The notes: generated by a model from the sequence alone, not told the origin. A DNA stretch of 44,256 nt from an uncultured Desulfovibrio sp. (GCF_944324935.1 NZ_CALUYG010000023.1:1-44256); one strand, 5' to 3'. Positions 1-7,758 are shown, counted from the first letter of the stretch. Numbers and translations are program-made.

Positions 1-256
1 ATCATATGTGATGCTCCTGAAAAATTCTTTTGGAACATGAGAAAAAAGCTTTATTATCGCTGATGAAATATCCGTACCTGTTCGTTTTGCACTGTACGCG
101 GCCACAAGAAAGCCACTTTTTCGCTCAACATTTGAGGCGCGGTGCGCCCCAAAGGTCGCGTCGGCATAGCCGACGCCCCGAAGGAAATCAGGGCAGGATA
201 GATAAGCGGCTGAGGGGGCACCAGCAGACTATGGTTGCAAGATGGTCGCAAAACGC
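1..256. other. intergenic stretch, no supported gene
   Basis: I see no convincing gene on either strand. Open frames here lack a plausible ribosome binding site and read through into the tRNA region. The one local structure is a perfect hairpin at 158-176, with 8-bp arms GCGTCGGC and GCCGACGC around an ATA loop. It could belong to the 3' end of a gene lying to the left of the window. Confidence 0.5.
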
Positions 257-292
257 AAAAGAGGTCATACCCCCAATAGGGTATAACCTCTT
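257..292 (-). terminator. terminator of tRNA-Pro
   Basis: Downstream of tRNA-Pro on the minus strand is an inverted repeat with arms AAGAGGTTATACCC and GGGTATGACCTCTT, containing one mismatched position. The right arm runs directly into a short T-run on the minus strand. This is the expected layout of a Rho-independent terminator. Confidence 0.75.
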
Positions 293-301
293 GATTTCAT
301 A

Positions 302-378
302 TGGTCGGAGCGACTGGATTCGAACCAGCGACCCCCTGCTCCCAAAGCAGGTGCGCTACCAAACTGCGCCACGCTCCG
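302..378 (-). tRNA. tRNA-Pro (anticodon UGG)
   Basis: The reverse complement folds as a 77-nt cloverleaf with encoded CCA. The acceptor stem CGGAGCG pairs with CGCTCCG, with discriminator A. The anticodon stem CCTGC/GCAGG encloses the loop TTTGGGA, giving anticodon TGG. The T-arm carries GGTTCGAATCC. The C1:G72 pair is the usual bacterial tRNA-Pro identity feature. It has its own promoter (387-415) and terminator (257-292), so it is probably transcribed separately from tRNA-His. Confidence 0.97.
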
Positions 379-386
379 TTGCGGTA

Positions 387-415
387 GCTATAGGCGAAAG
401 CGGCAGGCTTGGCAA
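387..415 (-). promoter_or_regulatory. sigma-70 type promoter of tRNA-Pro
   Basis: On the minus strand a -35 box TTGCCA (410-415) is followed by a 17-nt spacer and a -10 box TATAGC (387-392). Its -10 box ends about 8 nt upstream of the mature tRNA 5' end. The same TTGCCAAG hexamer context recurs in the tRNA-His and BI-1 promoters of this window. Confidence 0.7.
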
Positions 416-457
416 GCCGAACGTCGCCGGGCGCGGGACGGTCGGGCAGCGGAAACG

Positions 458-481
458 AAAAAACCCCGCGAAAACGCGGGG
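458..481 (-). terminator. terminator of tRNA-His
   Basis: A perfect 7-bp stem, CCCCGCG and CGCGGGG around a 4-nt loop, is followed on the minus strand by six Ts (458-463). It lies just downstream of tRNA-His and upstream of the tRNA-Pro promoter, so the two tRNAs are separate transcription units. Confidence 0.85.
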
Positions 482-489
482 TAAATTTC

Positions 490-566
490 TGGGGCGAAAG
501 AAGGGGCTTGAACCCTCGGCCACCTGGGCCACAACCAGGTGCTCTACCAACTGAGCTACTTCCGCC
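490..566 (-). tRNA. tRNA-His (anticodon GUG)
   Basis: The reverse complement is a 77-nt cloverleaf including the extra 5' G (G-1) specific to tRNA-His, opposite discriminator C73, with encoded CCA. The acceptor stem GCGGAAG pairs with CTTTCGC, including one G-U pair. The anticodon stem CCTGG/CCAGG encloses TTGTGGC, giving anticodon GTG. The T-arm contains GGGTTCAAGCCC. Confidence 0.97.
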
Positions 567-578
567 GTGCAAGAAAGA

Positions 579-607
579 GGTATAGCCGAATCGGCACAGC
601 TTGGCAA
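579..607 (-). promoter_or_regulatory. sigma-70 type promoter of tRNA-His
   Basis: On the minus strand TTGCCA (602-607), a 17-nt spacer and TATACC (579-584) lie about 12 nt upstream of the tRNA 5' end. The spacing and sequence match the tRNA-Pro promoter closely. Confidence 0.7.
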
Positions 608-643
608 GAAAAATTTTTGCAGGGCGTGACATCTGGATTTTTT

Positions 644-659
644 CTAGAAAACCTTCTAG
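644..659. promoter_or_regulatory. palindrome upstream of murA, possible operator
   Basis: The sequence CTAGAA-AACC-TTCTAG is a perfect 6-4-6 inverted repeat in an AT-rich patch about 110 bp upstream of murA. A weak promoter-like pair (TTGCAG at 617-622 with TTTTCT near 640-645) overlaps it. I infer a possible regulator site or small hairpin and recognise no specific regulator. Confidence 0.3.
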
Positions 660-766
660 GATGAACACATCGGCCACCTGTGCGGACGGGGGTTCAGCCG
701 CCGCATGCAGGGCGGACGGATGTGGCCGGGCATCAGCAGAGAACATGTTTTTTTCAGCGGGACAGC

Positions 767-2023
767 ATGGACAAGCTCATCATCGAGGGCGGCGTCAGAC
801 TGCAGGGGACCATAGACGTCAACGGCTCCAAAAATGCCGCCCTGCCCATTCTCTTTGCGACCATCCTGCTGGATGGTACGGCCCGGCTCGAGAACGTGCC
901 GGATCTGCGCGACATCCACACCACGCTGCACCTGCTGGACGTGCTGGGCTGCGCCTGCGCCTGCGCCGCTCACCGGGCGGAGATTCGTCCCGGTCAGCTG
1001 CACCCCGAAGCGCCGTATGATCTGGTCAAGACTATGCGGGCTTCCGTGCTGTGCCTGGGCCCGCTGCTGGCGCGCATCGGTCAGGCGCGCGTGGCGCTGC
1101 CGGGCGGCTGCGCCATCGGGGCGCGTCCCGTGGATCAGCACCTCAAGGGGCTCGAGCTCATGGGCGCGCACTTCGAACTGGCGGAAGGCTACATCATGGG
1201 GAGCTGCCGCCGGCTGCACGGCGCCCACGTCACCTTCGACATGCCTACCGTGGGCGGGACGGAAAATCTGCTCATGGCCGCCGTACTGGCCGAAGGGGAG
1301 ACCCTGCTGGAAAATGCCGCCCGCGAGCCGGAGGTGGTGGACCTGGCGCGCTTCCTGCGGGCCTGCGGCGCGCAGATCGAAGGCGAGGGCAGCAGCAGCA
1401 TCCGCATCCGCGGCGTCAGCTCGCTGCACGGCACGACCTACAGCATCATGCCGGACCGCATCGAGGCCGGTACGTTCCTTGCCGCGGCCGGCATCACCGG
1501 CGGGGACCTCCTGCTGCCCAATTGTCCCTACGAAGAGCTGGAAGCCGTCATCCTCAAGCTTACCGGCATGGGCATGGAGATCAGCCGGACGCCGGAGGGC
1601 GTGCGGGCGCGCTGCGACCGGCCCCTGCGCGGAATAGACGTCAAGACCCAGCCCTATCCGGGCTTTCCCACGGACATGCAGGCGCAGATCATGGCCCTCA
1701 TGTGCCTTGCGGAAGGGGCCAGCATGGTGGAAGAGAGCATTTTCGAGAATCGCTTCATGCATGTGCAGGAGCTGGCCCGCATGGGGGCGGATGTCCGCAT
1801 TTCCGGGCATACGGCTATGGTGCGCGGGGTGGATCATCTCATCGGCGCGCCGGTCATGGCGTCCGACCTGCGGGCGAGCGCTTCGCTGGTGCTGGCCGGG
1901 CTCGCGGCACGGGGCACGACCCAGGTGCAGCGCATTTACCACCTTGACCGGGGGTATGAGCGCATCGAGGACAAGCTCGGCGCTGTGGGCGCGCGCATCC
2001 GGCGTGCGCCGGAAAATGCCTGA
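767..2023 (+). CDS. murA: UDP-N-acetylglucosamine 1-carboxyvinyltransferase MurA
   Basis: MurA transfers enolpyruvate from phosphoenolpyruvate to UDP-GlcNAc, the first committed cytoplasmic step of peptidoglycan precursor synthesis. The 418-residue product has the family's usual length. It shows K22 and N23 in the SKN motif and the catalytic C115 in the loop [13 protein letters not shown]. The late [12 protein letters not shown] motif carries the conserved active-site Asp. Because position 115 is Cys rather than Asp, the enzyme should be of the fosfomycin-sensitive type. I chose the ATG at 767 because homology begins at MDKLIIEGG; the open frame further upstream resembles nothing. The ribosome site is weak (GCGGGA). 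A BON-domain lipoprotein gene follows on the same strand. Confidence 0.97.
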   Translation: MDKLIIEGGVRLQGTIDVNGSKNAALPILFATILLDGTARLENVPDLRDIHTTLHLLDVLGCACACAAHRAEIRPGQLHPEAPYDLVKTMRASVLCLGPLLARIGQARVALPGGCAIGARPVDQHLKGLELMGAHFELAEGYIMGSCRRLHGAHVTFDMPTVGGTENLLMAAVLAEGETLLENAAREPEVVDLARFLRACGAQIEGEGSSSIRIRGVSSLHGTTYSIMPDRIEAGTFLAAAGITGGDLLLPNCPYEELEAVILKLTGMGMEISRTPEGVRARCDRPLRGIDVKTQPYPGFPTDMQAQIMALMCLAEGASMVEESIFENRFMHVQELARMGADVRISGHTAMVRGVDHLIGAPVMASDLRASASLVLAGLAARGTTQVQRIYHLDRGYERIEDKLGAVGARIRRAPENA

Positions 2024-2098
2024 GGGCCGGCATCCGGTCTGCCGAGCGTGACGCCCCCGCATGAGGCAGGCCGGGAAGAGAGAAAGGAGACTGTGATC

Positions 2099-2773
2099 GT
2101 GCGTCTGCTGCTTTGCGTGCTCTTGCTGCTGATCATGCTGCCGCTGTCCGGGTGCGGATACAGCGCCTATGGTCTGTATGACGACAAGCGCCTCATGGAT
2201 ACCATCACCGACGACAAGGGCATCGCCACGGCCATCAAGACCGACCTGCTGGACAACAGTTTCAGTCAGGGCTGGGGGACGGCGGTCTACTGCTATTACG
2301 GGAATGTGTTCCTGGTGGGGGAAGTACCGCAGAACATGCGCGACAAGGCTGTGACCATAGCCCGCCGCCATCAGGGCGTGCGCTCCGTCACCACGCATTG
2401 GTTCTCCCCGGCCACCAGCGAGACCAGCGATCTCGTGCTCTCTGCCCGGCTGCGGACGGCGCTTATCCGCAAGGACAAGCTGAGCTCCACGCGCATCGAC
2501 ACCGAAGTCAATGCCGGGCGCGTCGTGCTGCTGGGCGTGGTGGAAAATGCCGCCGAGCGCGGCCTGGCGCTGGATGCCGCGCGGCATGTGGAGGGCGTGA
2601 CCTCGGTGAAGAGCTATCTTATGACGCCGCCCACCGACAAGAGCGACACCCTGTCTCCGGTGGCCGTCGATGCGGCCTCGCCGTCCCGTCCGGCCGGCAA
2701 GGACGCCGCGGCGGGCAACGATGCCTCCCGGCCCGCCTCCGGCGCGTCCTCGCTCGAGGAGCGCAGCCTGTAA
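2099..2773 (+). CDS. BON-domain lipoprotein
   Basis: A secreted lipoprotein of 224 residues. The N-terminus is a hydrophobic signal peptide ending in the lipobox LSGC, with the lipidated Cys at residue 19. Two BON (OsmY-like) domains follow, at roughly 35-100 and 110-180, and then a low-complexity Ala/Ser/Pro tail. BON proteins such as OsmY and DolP act at membranes in the envelope; the exact role here is unknown. I prefer the GTG at 2099 because the AAAGGAGA site (2083-2090) is ideally spaced from it. A GTG at 2093 is in frame but sits too close. The gene follows murA by 75 bp and is closed by a strong terminator, so the two may be co-transcribed. Confidence 0.8.
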   Translation: MRLLLCVLLLLIMLPLSGCGYSAYGLYDDKRLMDTITDDKGIATAIKTDLLDNSFSQGWGTAVYCYYGNVFLVGEVPQNMRDKAVTIARRHQGVRSVTTHWFSPATSETSDLVLSARLRTALIRKDKLSSTRIDTEVNAGRVVLLGVVENAAERGLALDAARHVEGVTSVKSYLMTPPTDKSDTLSPVAVDAASPSRPAGKDAAAGNDASRPASGASSLEERSL

Positions 2774-2823
2774 GACGAACGAGATCCCCGTATTTTCCTT
2801 CCTTGTTTTCCTTCCTTGTCCGA

Positions 2824-2858
2824 GCGGCAGCCTTTCCCCGGGGCTGCCGCTGCTTTTT
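2824..2858 (+). terminator. terminator after the BON lipoprotein gene
   Basis: The stem GCGGCAGCC / GGCTGCCGC, with a 9-nt loop, is followed by TGC and five Ts. It lies between the convergent lipoprotein and hflX genes. Confidence 0.75.
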
Positions 2859-2923
2859 GGCCGGCACGGGCGGGGCGGCAGGGCGTGCGGGCAGACCTGC
2901 GGTCGCGGCGCGGGCGCGGCGGC

Positions 2924-4624
2924 TCACTGGAGCACGTTCGCGATGTCGTCAGGCAGGCTGGCTGCGGTGGTCCCGGCGTGCAGGAGCCGGCTCTCCAGCA
3001 TCTGGAGCAAGGGCCGGAGCCCCTCGCCCCGCAGGGCGGACACCGGAAGCGCGTCGGGGAAGCTGTCCAGCATCTCCGCGCGCGCCGGCAGGGGGAGGGA
3101 ATCCCATTTGTTGAGCAGCAGCAGACGCGGGATGTGGTGCAGCTCCAGTTCTTCCAGGATGGTTTCCACTGCCGTAAGCTGTTGCAGCATGTCGGGATGC
3201 GAGGCATCTGCCACATGCAGGAGCAGGTCGGCGGATTCCAGCTCCTCCAGGGTGGCGCGAAAGGCGTCCATGAGCTCCTGTGGCAGATTGCGGATGAAGC
3301 CCACGGTATCGGCCAGGATGATCTCCCGCTCGGCGGGGAAGCGCAGGCGGCGGGTCGTGGGATCCAGCGTGGCGAACAGCTTGTTCTCGGCCAGCACGTC
3401 GGAACGGGTGAGGCTGTTGAGCAGGGTTGATTTGCCGGCATTGGTGTAGCCCACCAGCGCGGCCAGCGGGATGCCCCGGCGCGAGCGGCGGCCGCGCGTG
3501 AAACCGCGCTGGCGGCGGAGCTGTTCCAGCTCCCTCCGCAGACGGGCCATGCGCTCCCGGCTGCGGCGGCGGTCGGTCTCCAGCTTGGTCTCCCCGGGGC
3601 CGCGCCCGCCAATGCCGCCCATGAGCCGGTCCATAGCCCGGTTTTTCCCGGTGAGCCGGGGCAGCGTATAGCGCAGCTGCGCCAGCTCCACTTGCAGCTT
3701 GCCGGCCCGGGTCACCGCATGCTGGGCAAAGATGTCCAGGATGAGCTGGGTGCGGTCCATGACCTTGCGTTCGGTGATGTCGGCCAGATTATGGAGCTGG
3801 GCCGGGGCCAGCTCGCCATCGAAGATCAGCGAATCGGCCTGCCCCTGCAGGGCCAGCACTTCCAGTTCGGCCATCTTGCCCTTGCCGAGGATGTACTTGG
3901 GATTGACCTGCGCCACGCGCTGCACCATGCGGCCGGCCACGTCCAGCCCCGCGGTGCGGGCCAGTTCGGCCAGCTCGTCCAGATGCTGCTCCTGGATGAG
4001 GCGCGGTTCGGACGAGACGGAGACCAGGATGGCCCGTGGCGTGCCCGCCGCTGTCCGGCTGGCGTCGCTGCGGCGGGCCAGTTCGCTTTCTAGCGCTTCG
4101 GCCGTGGCGGTGAGCTGGGCCTCCGGCTGATCCCAGGGGCGCGGCGGCTCCAGCCGGTAGGGAACGGCTTTGCCGCCGTCAGACGCGGGCAGCGGCGCGG
4201 GCAGCAGATGCGCCGTCTGCCACTGCACGGGATCACCCGCCGGGCTGACGGTCAGCACGGCCACGGCATCCAGCCGCAGGAAGAGCATGTCCATGAGGTC
4301 TTCCTGGCTGAGGCCGTCGGGGCTGAGGTGGGTATGCAGCAGGCGCAGCCCCCGCAGGCGATCGGCGCCCGAGCGGGCGCGCGGCAGCTCGGGGATGAGG
4401 ATGCTCCCCGGCTCGCCGACGATGACCATCTCCACCCGCCCGCGCCGGTCGATGAGCAGGCCGACCTGACGTCCGATGGCGCGCGACAGCAGAGCCAGTT
4501 CCCGCGCCTGCTCGAGCCCGTAGACGGCCTCCTGCGGGAAGCGCCGGTGCAGCAGGCGGTCGAGCGCGCGGGTCTGGCTGGCCTTGAGGCCTTGCAGGTT
4601 TCCTTCGATCCTGGCGATGATCAG
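2924..4624 (-). CDS. hflX: GTPase HflX, ribosome-associated
   Basis: HflX binds the 50S subunit and can split or rescue stalled ribosomes using GTP. The reading frame contains the HflX N-terminal domain, the glycine-rich linker (GGIGGRGPGETKLE), and a G domain with GYTNAGKST (G1), DTVGFI (G3) and NKWD (G4). The first ordinary start codon in frame is a GTG at 4435. However, the frame is open and homology-like for about 60 codons further upstream (GLKASQTRALDRLL ... IGRQVGLLIDRRGRVE), matching the long N-terminus I know from Desulfovibrio HflX. That extension has no ATG, GTG or TTG. I therefore extend it to a CTG (4622-4624) overlapping the purH stop codon as CTGA. ATC or a further CTG just downstream is possible. 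The gene follows IMP cyclohydrolase directly and is probably translationally coupled to it. Confidence 0.85.
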   Translation of the reverse strand: MIIARIEGNLQGLKASQTRALDRLLHRRFPQEAVYGLEQARELALLSRAIGRQVGLLIDRRGRVEMVIVGEPGSILIPELPRARSGADRLRGLRLLHTHLSPDGLSQEDLMDMLFLRLDAVAVLTVSPAGDPVQWQTAHLLPAPLPASDGGKAVPYRLEPPRPWDQPEAQLTATAEALESELARRSDASRTAAGTPRAILVSVSSEPRLIQEQHLDELAELARTAGLDVAGRMVQRVAQVNPKYILGKGKMAELEVLALQGQADSLIFDGELAPAQLHNLADITERKVMDRTQLILDIFAQHAVTRAGKLQVELAQLRYTLPRLTGKNRAMDRLMGGIGGRGPGETKLETDRRRSRERMARLRRELEQLRRQRGFTRGRRSRRGIPLAALVGYTNAGKSTLLNSLTRSDVLAENKLFATLDPTTRRLRFPAEREIILADTVGFIRNLPQELMDAFRATLEELESADLLLHVADASHPDMLQQLTAVETILEELELHHIPRLLLLNKWDSLPLPARAEMLDSFPDALPVSALRGEGLRPLLQMLESRLLHAGTTAASLPDDIANVLQ

Positions 4625-5217
4625 GCTCCCGGGCGCAGGTAGGAACTGATGAGGGAATCATAGCGCGAGGTGGCTTCAAAAGCGCGCGAGGCCATCATCT
4701 GCCGGAATTCCAGGCCCACCTGCATATTGTTGGCTTCCAGCTCTTCCTGAGCGCGGCCATACCACTGGATGCCGGGCAGCACGAGGATGCTATGGAAGTT
4801 CTTGGCCGCGGCGCGGATCATGCAGGGGCCGCCGATGTCGATTTCCTCCACGGCCTGCTCGATCGAGAGCTTGCGCTCCACGGCGCCGGCGAAGTCATAG
4901 AGGTTCACGCAGACAAGGTCAAAGGGACGGATGCCCTTTTCCGCCAGGGTCGCCAGATGCTCGGGGTTGTCCTTGCTGGCCAGGATGCCGGCATGGATCT
5001 TGGGGTGCAGGGTCTTGACCCGTCCGCCAAGGATCTCAGGGAAGCCGGTAACGGAGCTGACGGCGGTCACCGGCAGCCCGGCGGCCTCGAGGGCTTTTTG
5101 CGTACCGCCCGTGGAGACCAGCTCCACCCCGTGCGAGGAAAGGAAGCGGGCGAAATCCACCAGACCGGTCTTGTCGGTGACACTCAGGATGGCGCGACGA
5201 ATGGGAAGCATATCCAT
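4621..5217 (-). CDS. purH: IMP cyclohydrolase (stand-alone PurH N-terminal domain)
   Basis: This catalyses FAICAR ring closure to IMP, the last step of purine synthesis. At 198 residues it is only the N-terminal MGS-like cyclohydrolase domain of PurH. The bifunctional protein is about 520 residues and carries an AICAR formyltransferase domain, which is absent here. Visible motifs are the N-terminal SVTDKTGL, STGGT, the active-site segment RVKTLHPKIHAGIL and VNLYDF. The gene is not a broken fragment: it has a clean stop and hflX starts immediately after it. The formyltransferase step must therefore be encoded elsewhere. The start is the ATG at 5217, with a GAGGAG ribosome site. Confidence 0.9.
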   Translation of the reverse strand: MDMLPIRRAILSVTDKTGLVDFARFLSSHGVELVSTGGTQKALEAAGLPVTAVSSVTGFPEILGGRVKTLHPKIHAGILASKDNPEHLATLAEKGIRPFDLVCVNLYDFAGAVERKLSIEQAVEEIDIGGPCMIRAAAKNFHSILVLPGIQWYGRAQEELEANNMQVGLEFRQMMASRAFEATSRYDSLISSYLRPGA

Positions 5218-5507
5218 GACGGACTCCTCTTCTCACAGAAAATCCCGCGGTGCGCCGGGCGACGGAACACCGTGCGGCCGCTGCGGGAAAGGCGGCCTGT
5301 TTTCCGGCACGGCGATGCCGTGGCGGAAAAGCGGGCCCTTCAGCGGCGCAGCTTTGCGAGCCCGCGAAAGGAGTATGCCCAAAAGTGGCGCGTGATGCAA
5401 TGTGATTCGGACAGGTTAGCGTGCCCGCCCCCGCGTGGCGCGAAGTTTCCGCCGGCATGGGCGGGAGAGCTGCGCCCGGGAGCGGCGTTTTTTGCGGCAG
5501 GTCCGCC
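5218..5507. other. divergent intergenic region between purH and xth
   Basis: About 400 bp separate the divergent purH and xth start codons. Apart from one candidate promoter for each gene I see no coding sequence, riboswitch or repeat. Its base composition is strongly GC-rich. Confidence 0.5.
5372..5400 (-). promoter_or_regulatory. possible promoter of purH-hflX
   Basis: On the minus strand TTGCAT (5395-5400), a 17-nt spacer and CATACT (5372-5377) form a moderate sigma-70 match about 155 nt upstream of the purH ATG. Confidence 0.35.
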
Positions 5508-5536
5508 TTGCGCGCAGGCGCGCGCCTTCCTATAGT
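5508..5536 (+). promoter_or_regulatory. sigma-70 type promoter of xth
   Basis: TTGCGC (5508-5513), a 17-nt spacer and TATAGT (5531-5536) lie 83 nt upstream of the xth ATG. The -10 box matches consensus at 5 of 6 positions. Confidence 0.6.
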
Positions 5537-5619
5537 GCGGGAGCGCGGGAGAGGAGCGGCGGCCTTTCCCGCCGGGCAAGAGAGCAAACAGCCAGCCGGA
5601 CAATCATAAGGAGGCGCGC

Positions 5620-6432
5620 ATGCGCATCAAGCTTGTTTCATGGAACGTCAACGGCCTGCGTGCGGTCTCCGCCAAGGCGGAATGGCGCTGGTTCACGGAA
5701 AGCGACGCCCAGGTGGTTGCTCTGCAGGAGACTAAGGCTCAGCCGGAGCAGCTTTCGCCGGAGGTGGCCTTCCCGCAGGGCTGGGAGAGCCACTGGGCCT
5801 CCAGCACGGTCAAAAAGGGCTATTCCGGCGTGGCCGTGTTCAGCCGTCTGACGCCGCTTGCCGTACGTCGCGAGCTGCCGGAACCGCAGTGGCAGGGCGA
5901 AGGGCGGCTGCTGCATCTGGAATTCGAGCACTTTCACTTTTTCAACGGCTATTTCCCCAACGGCGGCGCGGAAGAGCTGGACGAGAACGGCAAGCCCACG
6001 GGGCGTTTCAAGCGGGTCCCCTACAAAATGGGCTTTTTCGACGCTTTCGTGCGCTATGCCGAAGCCTGCCGCAAGCAAAAACCTATTGTGGTCTGCGGGG
6101 ATTTCAACATCGCCCACCGGCCCGTCGATCTGGCCAGGCCCCGTCAGAATGAGAAAAATACCGGCTTCCTGCCGGAGGAGCGCGCCTTTCTGGACAGTTT
6201 TTCCGCACTGGGCTATGTGGACACTTTCCGGTATGTCCACGGGGATGAGGCCGGACGGTATTCGTGGTGGTCCTACAAGACACGGGCGCGAGAAAAGAAC
6301 ATCGGCTGGCGCATCGACTACTTTTTTGTGTCCGAGGAACTGAAGCCGGCCATCGCCAATGCCTGGATCGAGGACGATGTCTACGGCTCGGATCATTGTC
6401 CGGTGGGGCTGGCGCTGGATATGCCGGATTAG
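5620..6432 (+). CDS. xth: exodeoxyribonuclease III (AP endonuclease)
   Basis: An Mg-dependent exonuclease / apurinic endonuclease of base-excision repair in the cytoplasm. The 270-residue product is a single endonuclease/exonuclease/phosphatase domain of normal XthA length. The expected metal and catalytic residues are visible: N9 and N11 (SWNVNGLR), E37 (LQETKA), D161 and N163 (GDFNIAH), D233 (RIDYFF), and D258-H259 (GSDHCPVGL). The ATG at 5620 has an AAGGAGG ribosome site. It appears to be a single-gene unit driven by the promoter at 5508-5536. Confidence 0.96.
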   Translation: MRIKLVSWNVNGLRAVSAKAEWRWFTESDAQVVALQETKAQPEQLSPEVAFPQGWESHWASSTVKKGYSGVAVFSRLTPLAVRRELPEPQWQGEGRLLHLEFEHFHFFNGYFPNGGAEELDENGKPTGRFKRVPYKMGFFDAFVRYAEACRKQKPIVVCGDFNIAHRPVDLARPRQNEKNTGFLPEERAFLDSFSALGYVDTFRYVHGDEAGRYSWWSYKTRAREKNIGWRIDYFFVSEELKPAIANAWIEDDVYGSDHCPVGLALDMPD

Positions 6433-6498
6433 GACCTGTTAACGCAGATTTTATACGTAATTTCAATTTGTAAGCAAAGTAAACCGTACACGCCCCGC
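6433..6498. other. AT-rich gap between xth and racemase remnant
   Basis: This stretch is conspicuously AT-rich compared with everything around it and contains stops in all + frames. It replaces the N-terminal coding part expected for the downstream racemase-like frame. It may mark a deletion or insertion junction. Confidence 0.4.
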
Positions 6499-7086
6499 TT
6501 GCCGCTTGGGGCGGATTTGCCTCGAGTTCCCGACTCTTCCCACGGCCAAAGCCTCGTGGCGGGGCAATGGGGCGATGTGGGACAGGCGCTGGAACGCGGC
6601 GGGGCGGATTTTCTGGTCATCCGCGCCAATATCATGCACCGGGTGGCCGCGCCGGTGCGGGCGGCGGTGGGCATCCCCCTGCTGCATGTGGCCGATGTGG
6701 CGGCCTGCCGTCTGCGGGCCGCCGGTTTTTCACGCGTGGGCCTTGTGGGGACCCGGCAGGTCATGGAGCAGGAGTTTCACCGTGAACCGCTGGAGCGGCC
6801 GGGGCTCACGGTCATCACCTCCGGCGAGGAGGAGCGTCGCTGGTGTCATGAGCTGATCTTCCGGGAACTCTGGTGCGGATCGCCGCGCGCCCCTGACCGG
6901 AAGATCATGCGGCGGATGCTGGACGGCATGGCCGCGCGGGGAGCACAGGTCCTTCTGGTGGCCTGTACGGCGCTGGCCCCGCACCTGACCCGGGCGGATT
7001 CGCCGATACCGCTCTGGGAGAGCGACTCCCCGCATGCGCACGAGGCGGCGCTGGTGGGGCTGGAGAAAGTCCCCCTGCCGGAATAG
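6499..7086 (+). pseudogene. truncated aspartate/glutamate racemase family remnant
   Basis: The frame matches the C-terminal two thirds of aspartate/glutamate racemase family proteins: GGADFLVIRANIMH, IPLLHVADV, VGLVGTRQVMEQEF and LLVACTALAP are family-like. About 60 N-terminal residues, including the Gly-rich first strand, are missing, and no ATG or good ribosome site exists near the 5' end; the only start is a TTG at 6499. The first catalytic Cys, normally in a CTNTMH-type motif, is replaced (RANIMH), whereas the second Cys (VACTAL) remains. These signs argue for a decaying gene although its 195 codons remain open. An alternative is a diverged, shortened protein of unknown function. Confidence 0.55.
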
Positions 7087-7394
7087 GCGGCCAAGATGGC
7101 TCGACTGAGGCCGCAAGCCACACCTGCGACGCCCGGCTTTTGCGCCGCCGGCGCGGAAACGCCCCTGATCCGCGGACGGAAAAGGGGCGTTTCTGTCGGA
7201 TGGACATTGTCGGACACGTCCACGCCGGCGGATGTGCGGCGTTGCACGGCCGACGCGCGCAAAAGGTGTGCGTCTGTCGCGCCTCATGCGCCTCATCCCT
7301 TCCCCGGCGCGATTACCGGGGAAGAGGCGGAGACACGAGACGACTCATTTGCTGTATCGGCGCTGCCGCGGGGGACGATGCGTGCTGAGAGGCC
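7087..7394. other. intergenic region with two hairpins
   Basis: No gene is supported. Two inverted repeats stand out. GAAACGCCCC (7156-7165) pairs with GGGGCGTTTC (7184-7193) across an 18-nt loop. CTTCCCCGG (7299-7307) pairs perfectly with CCGGGGAAG (7316-7324). Neither has a convincing T-tract. They lie between convergent genes and may act as weak terminators. Confidence 0.45.
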
Positions 7395-7679
7395 CTAGTC
7401 CAGCAGGCCCAGCAGGCGGGCCACCCGCTGTTCGTTAAGGCCGGAGTGGGCCTGCAGCATCTGTTCGTTCTGCTGCGCGGCCTGGGCTTCGACCTGTTGC
7501 AGGGCCTGCTGGAGTTCCTCGCTGTTGAGCATGTGCGGGGTCTCCACGGGGCGCTGTTCCAGTTCGGGGGCGGCGGAAGAGGCCGCCTGTCCGGCGGACA
7601 GCGCACTGTTCATGCGTTCCTGTTGCGTGGGCATGTAGGGAGCAAGGTCGTTATTGCGAAAACGGATCTGCATATCCAT
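7395..7679 (-). CDS. small Gln-rich conserved-type hypothetical protein
   Basis: I do not recognise this 94-residue protein. It is hydrophilic, with no signal peptide or membrane segment. The middle and C-terminal parts are Gln/Glu/Ala-rich (SEELQQALQQVEAQAAQQNEQ) and probably helical or coiled-coil, ending in RVARLLGLLD. The ATG at 7679 has a GGAG ribosome site 8 nt upstream. A sigma-54-like promoter element precedes it at 7743-7758. Neighbours give no clue to its function. Confidence 0.65.
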   Translation of the reverse strand: MDMQIRFRNNDLAPYMPTQQERMNSALSAGQAASSAAPELEQRPVETPHMLNSEELQQALQQVEAQAAQQNEQMLQAHSGLNEQRVARLLGLLD

Positions 7680-7742
7680 ACGGGGATCTCCTTCAGATGG
7701 GCTCCGGAAGACGGGCGGCAAATCTCGCCGCAAGACACACTT

Positions 7743-7758
7743 TGCAAAGAATATGCCG
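7743..7758 (-). promoter_or_regulatory. sigma-54-like promoter element
   Basis: On the minus strand CGGCATATTCTTTGCA retains the diagnostic GG and GC pairs separated by 10 nt, plus the full TTGCA half. It lies about 64 nt upstream of the start codon of the small protein gene. It mismatches the TGGCACG half at three positions. Confidence 0.35.

Noticed and set aside
30-554. A 174-codon + strand frame through the tRNA genes
   Set aside because: It runs through both tRNA genes and a terminator and has no family resemblance.
656-2587. A 643-codon minus-strand frame opposite murA and the lipoprotein gene
   Set aside because: Composition is His/Arg/Ala-rich as expected for antisense of GC-rich genes; murA on the + strand is certain.
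6437-6445. GTTAACGC shared by the xth 3' flank and the flank at 39688
   Set aside because: Eight bases in two places is within chance, and no repeat unit follows at 6437.
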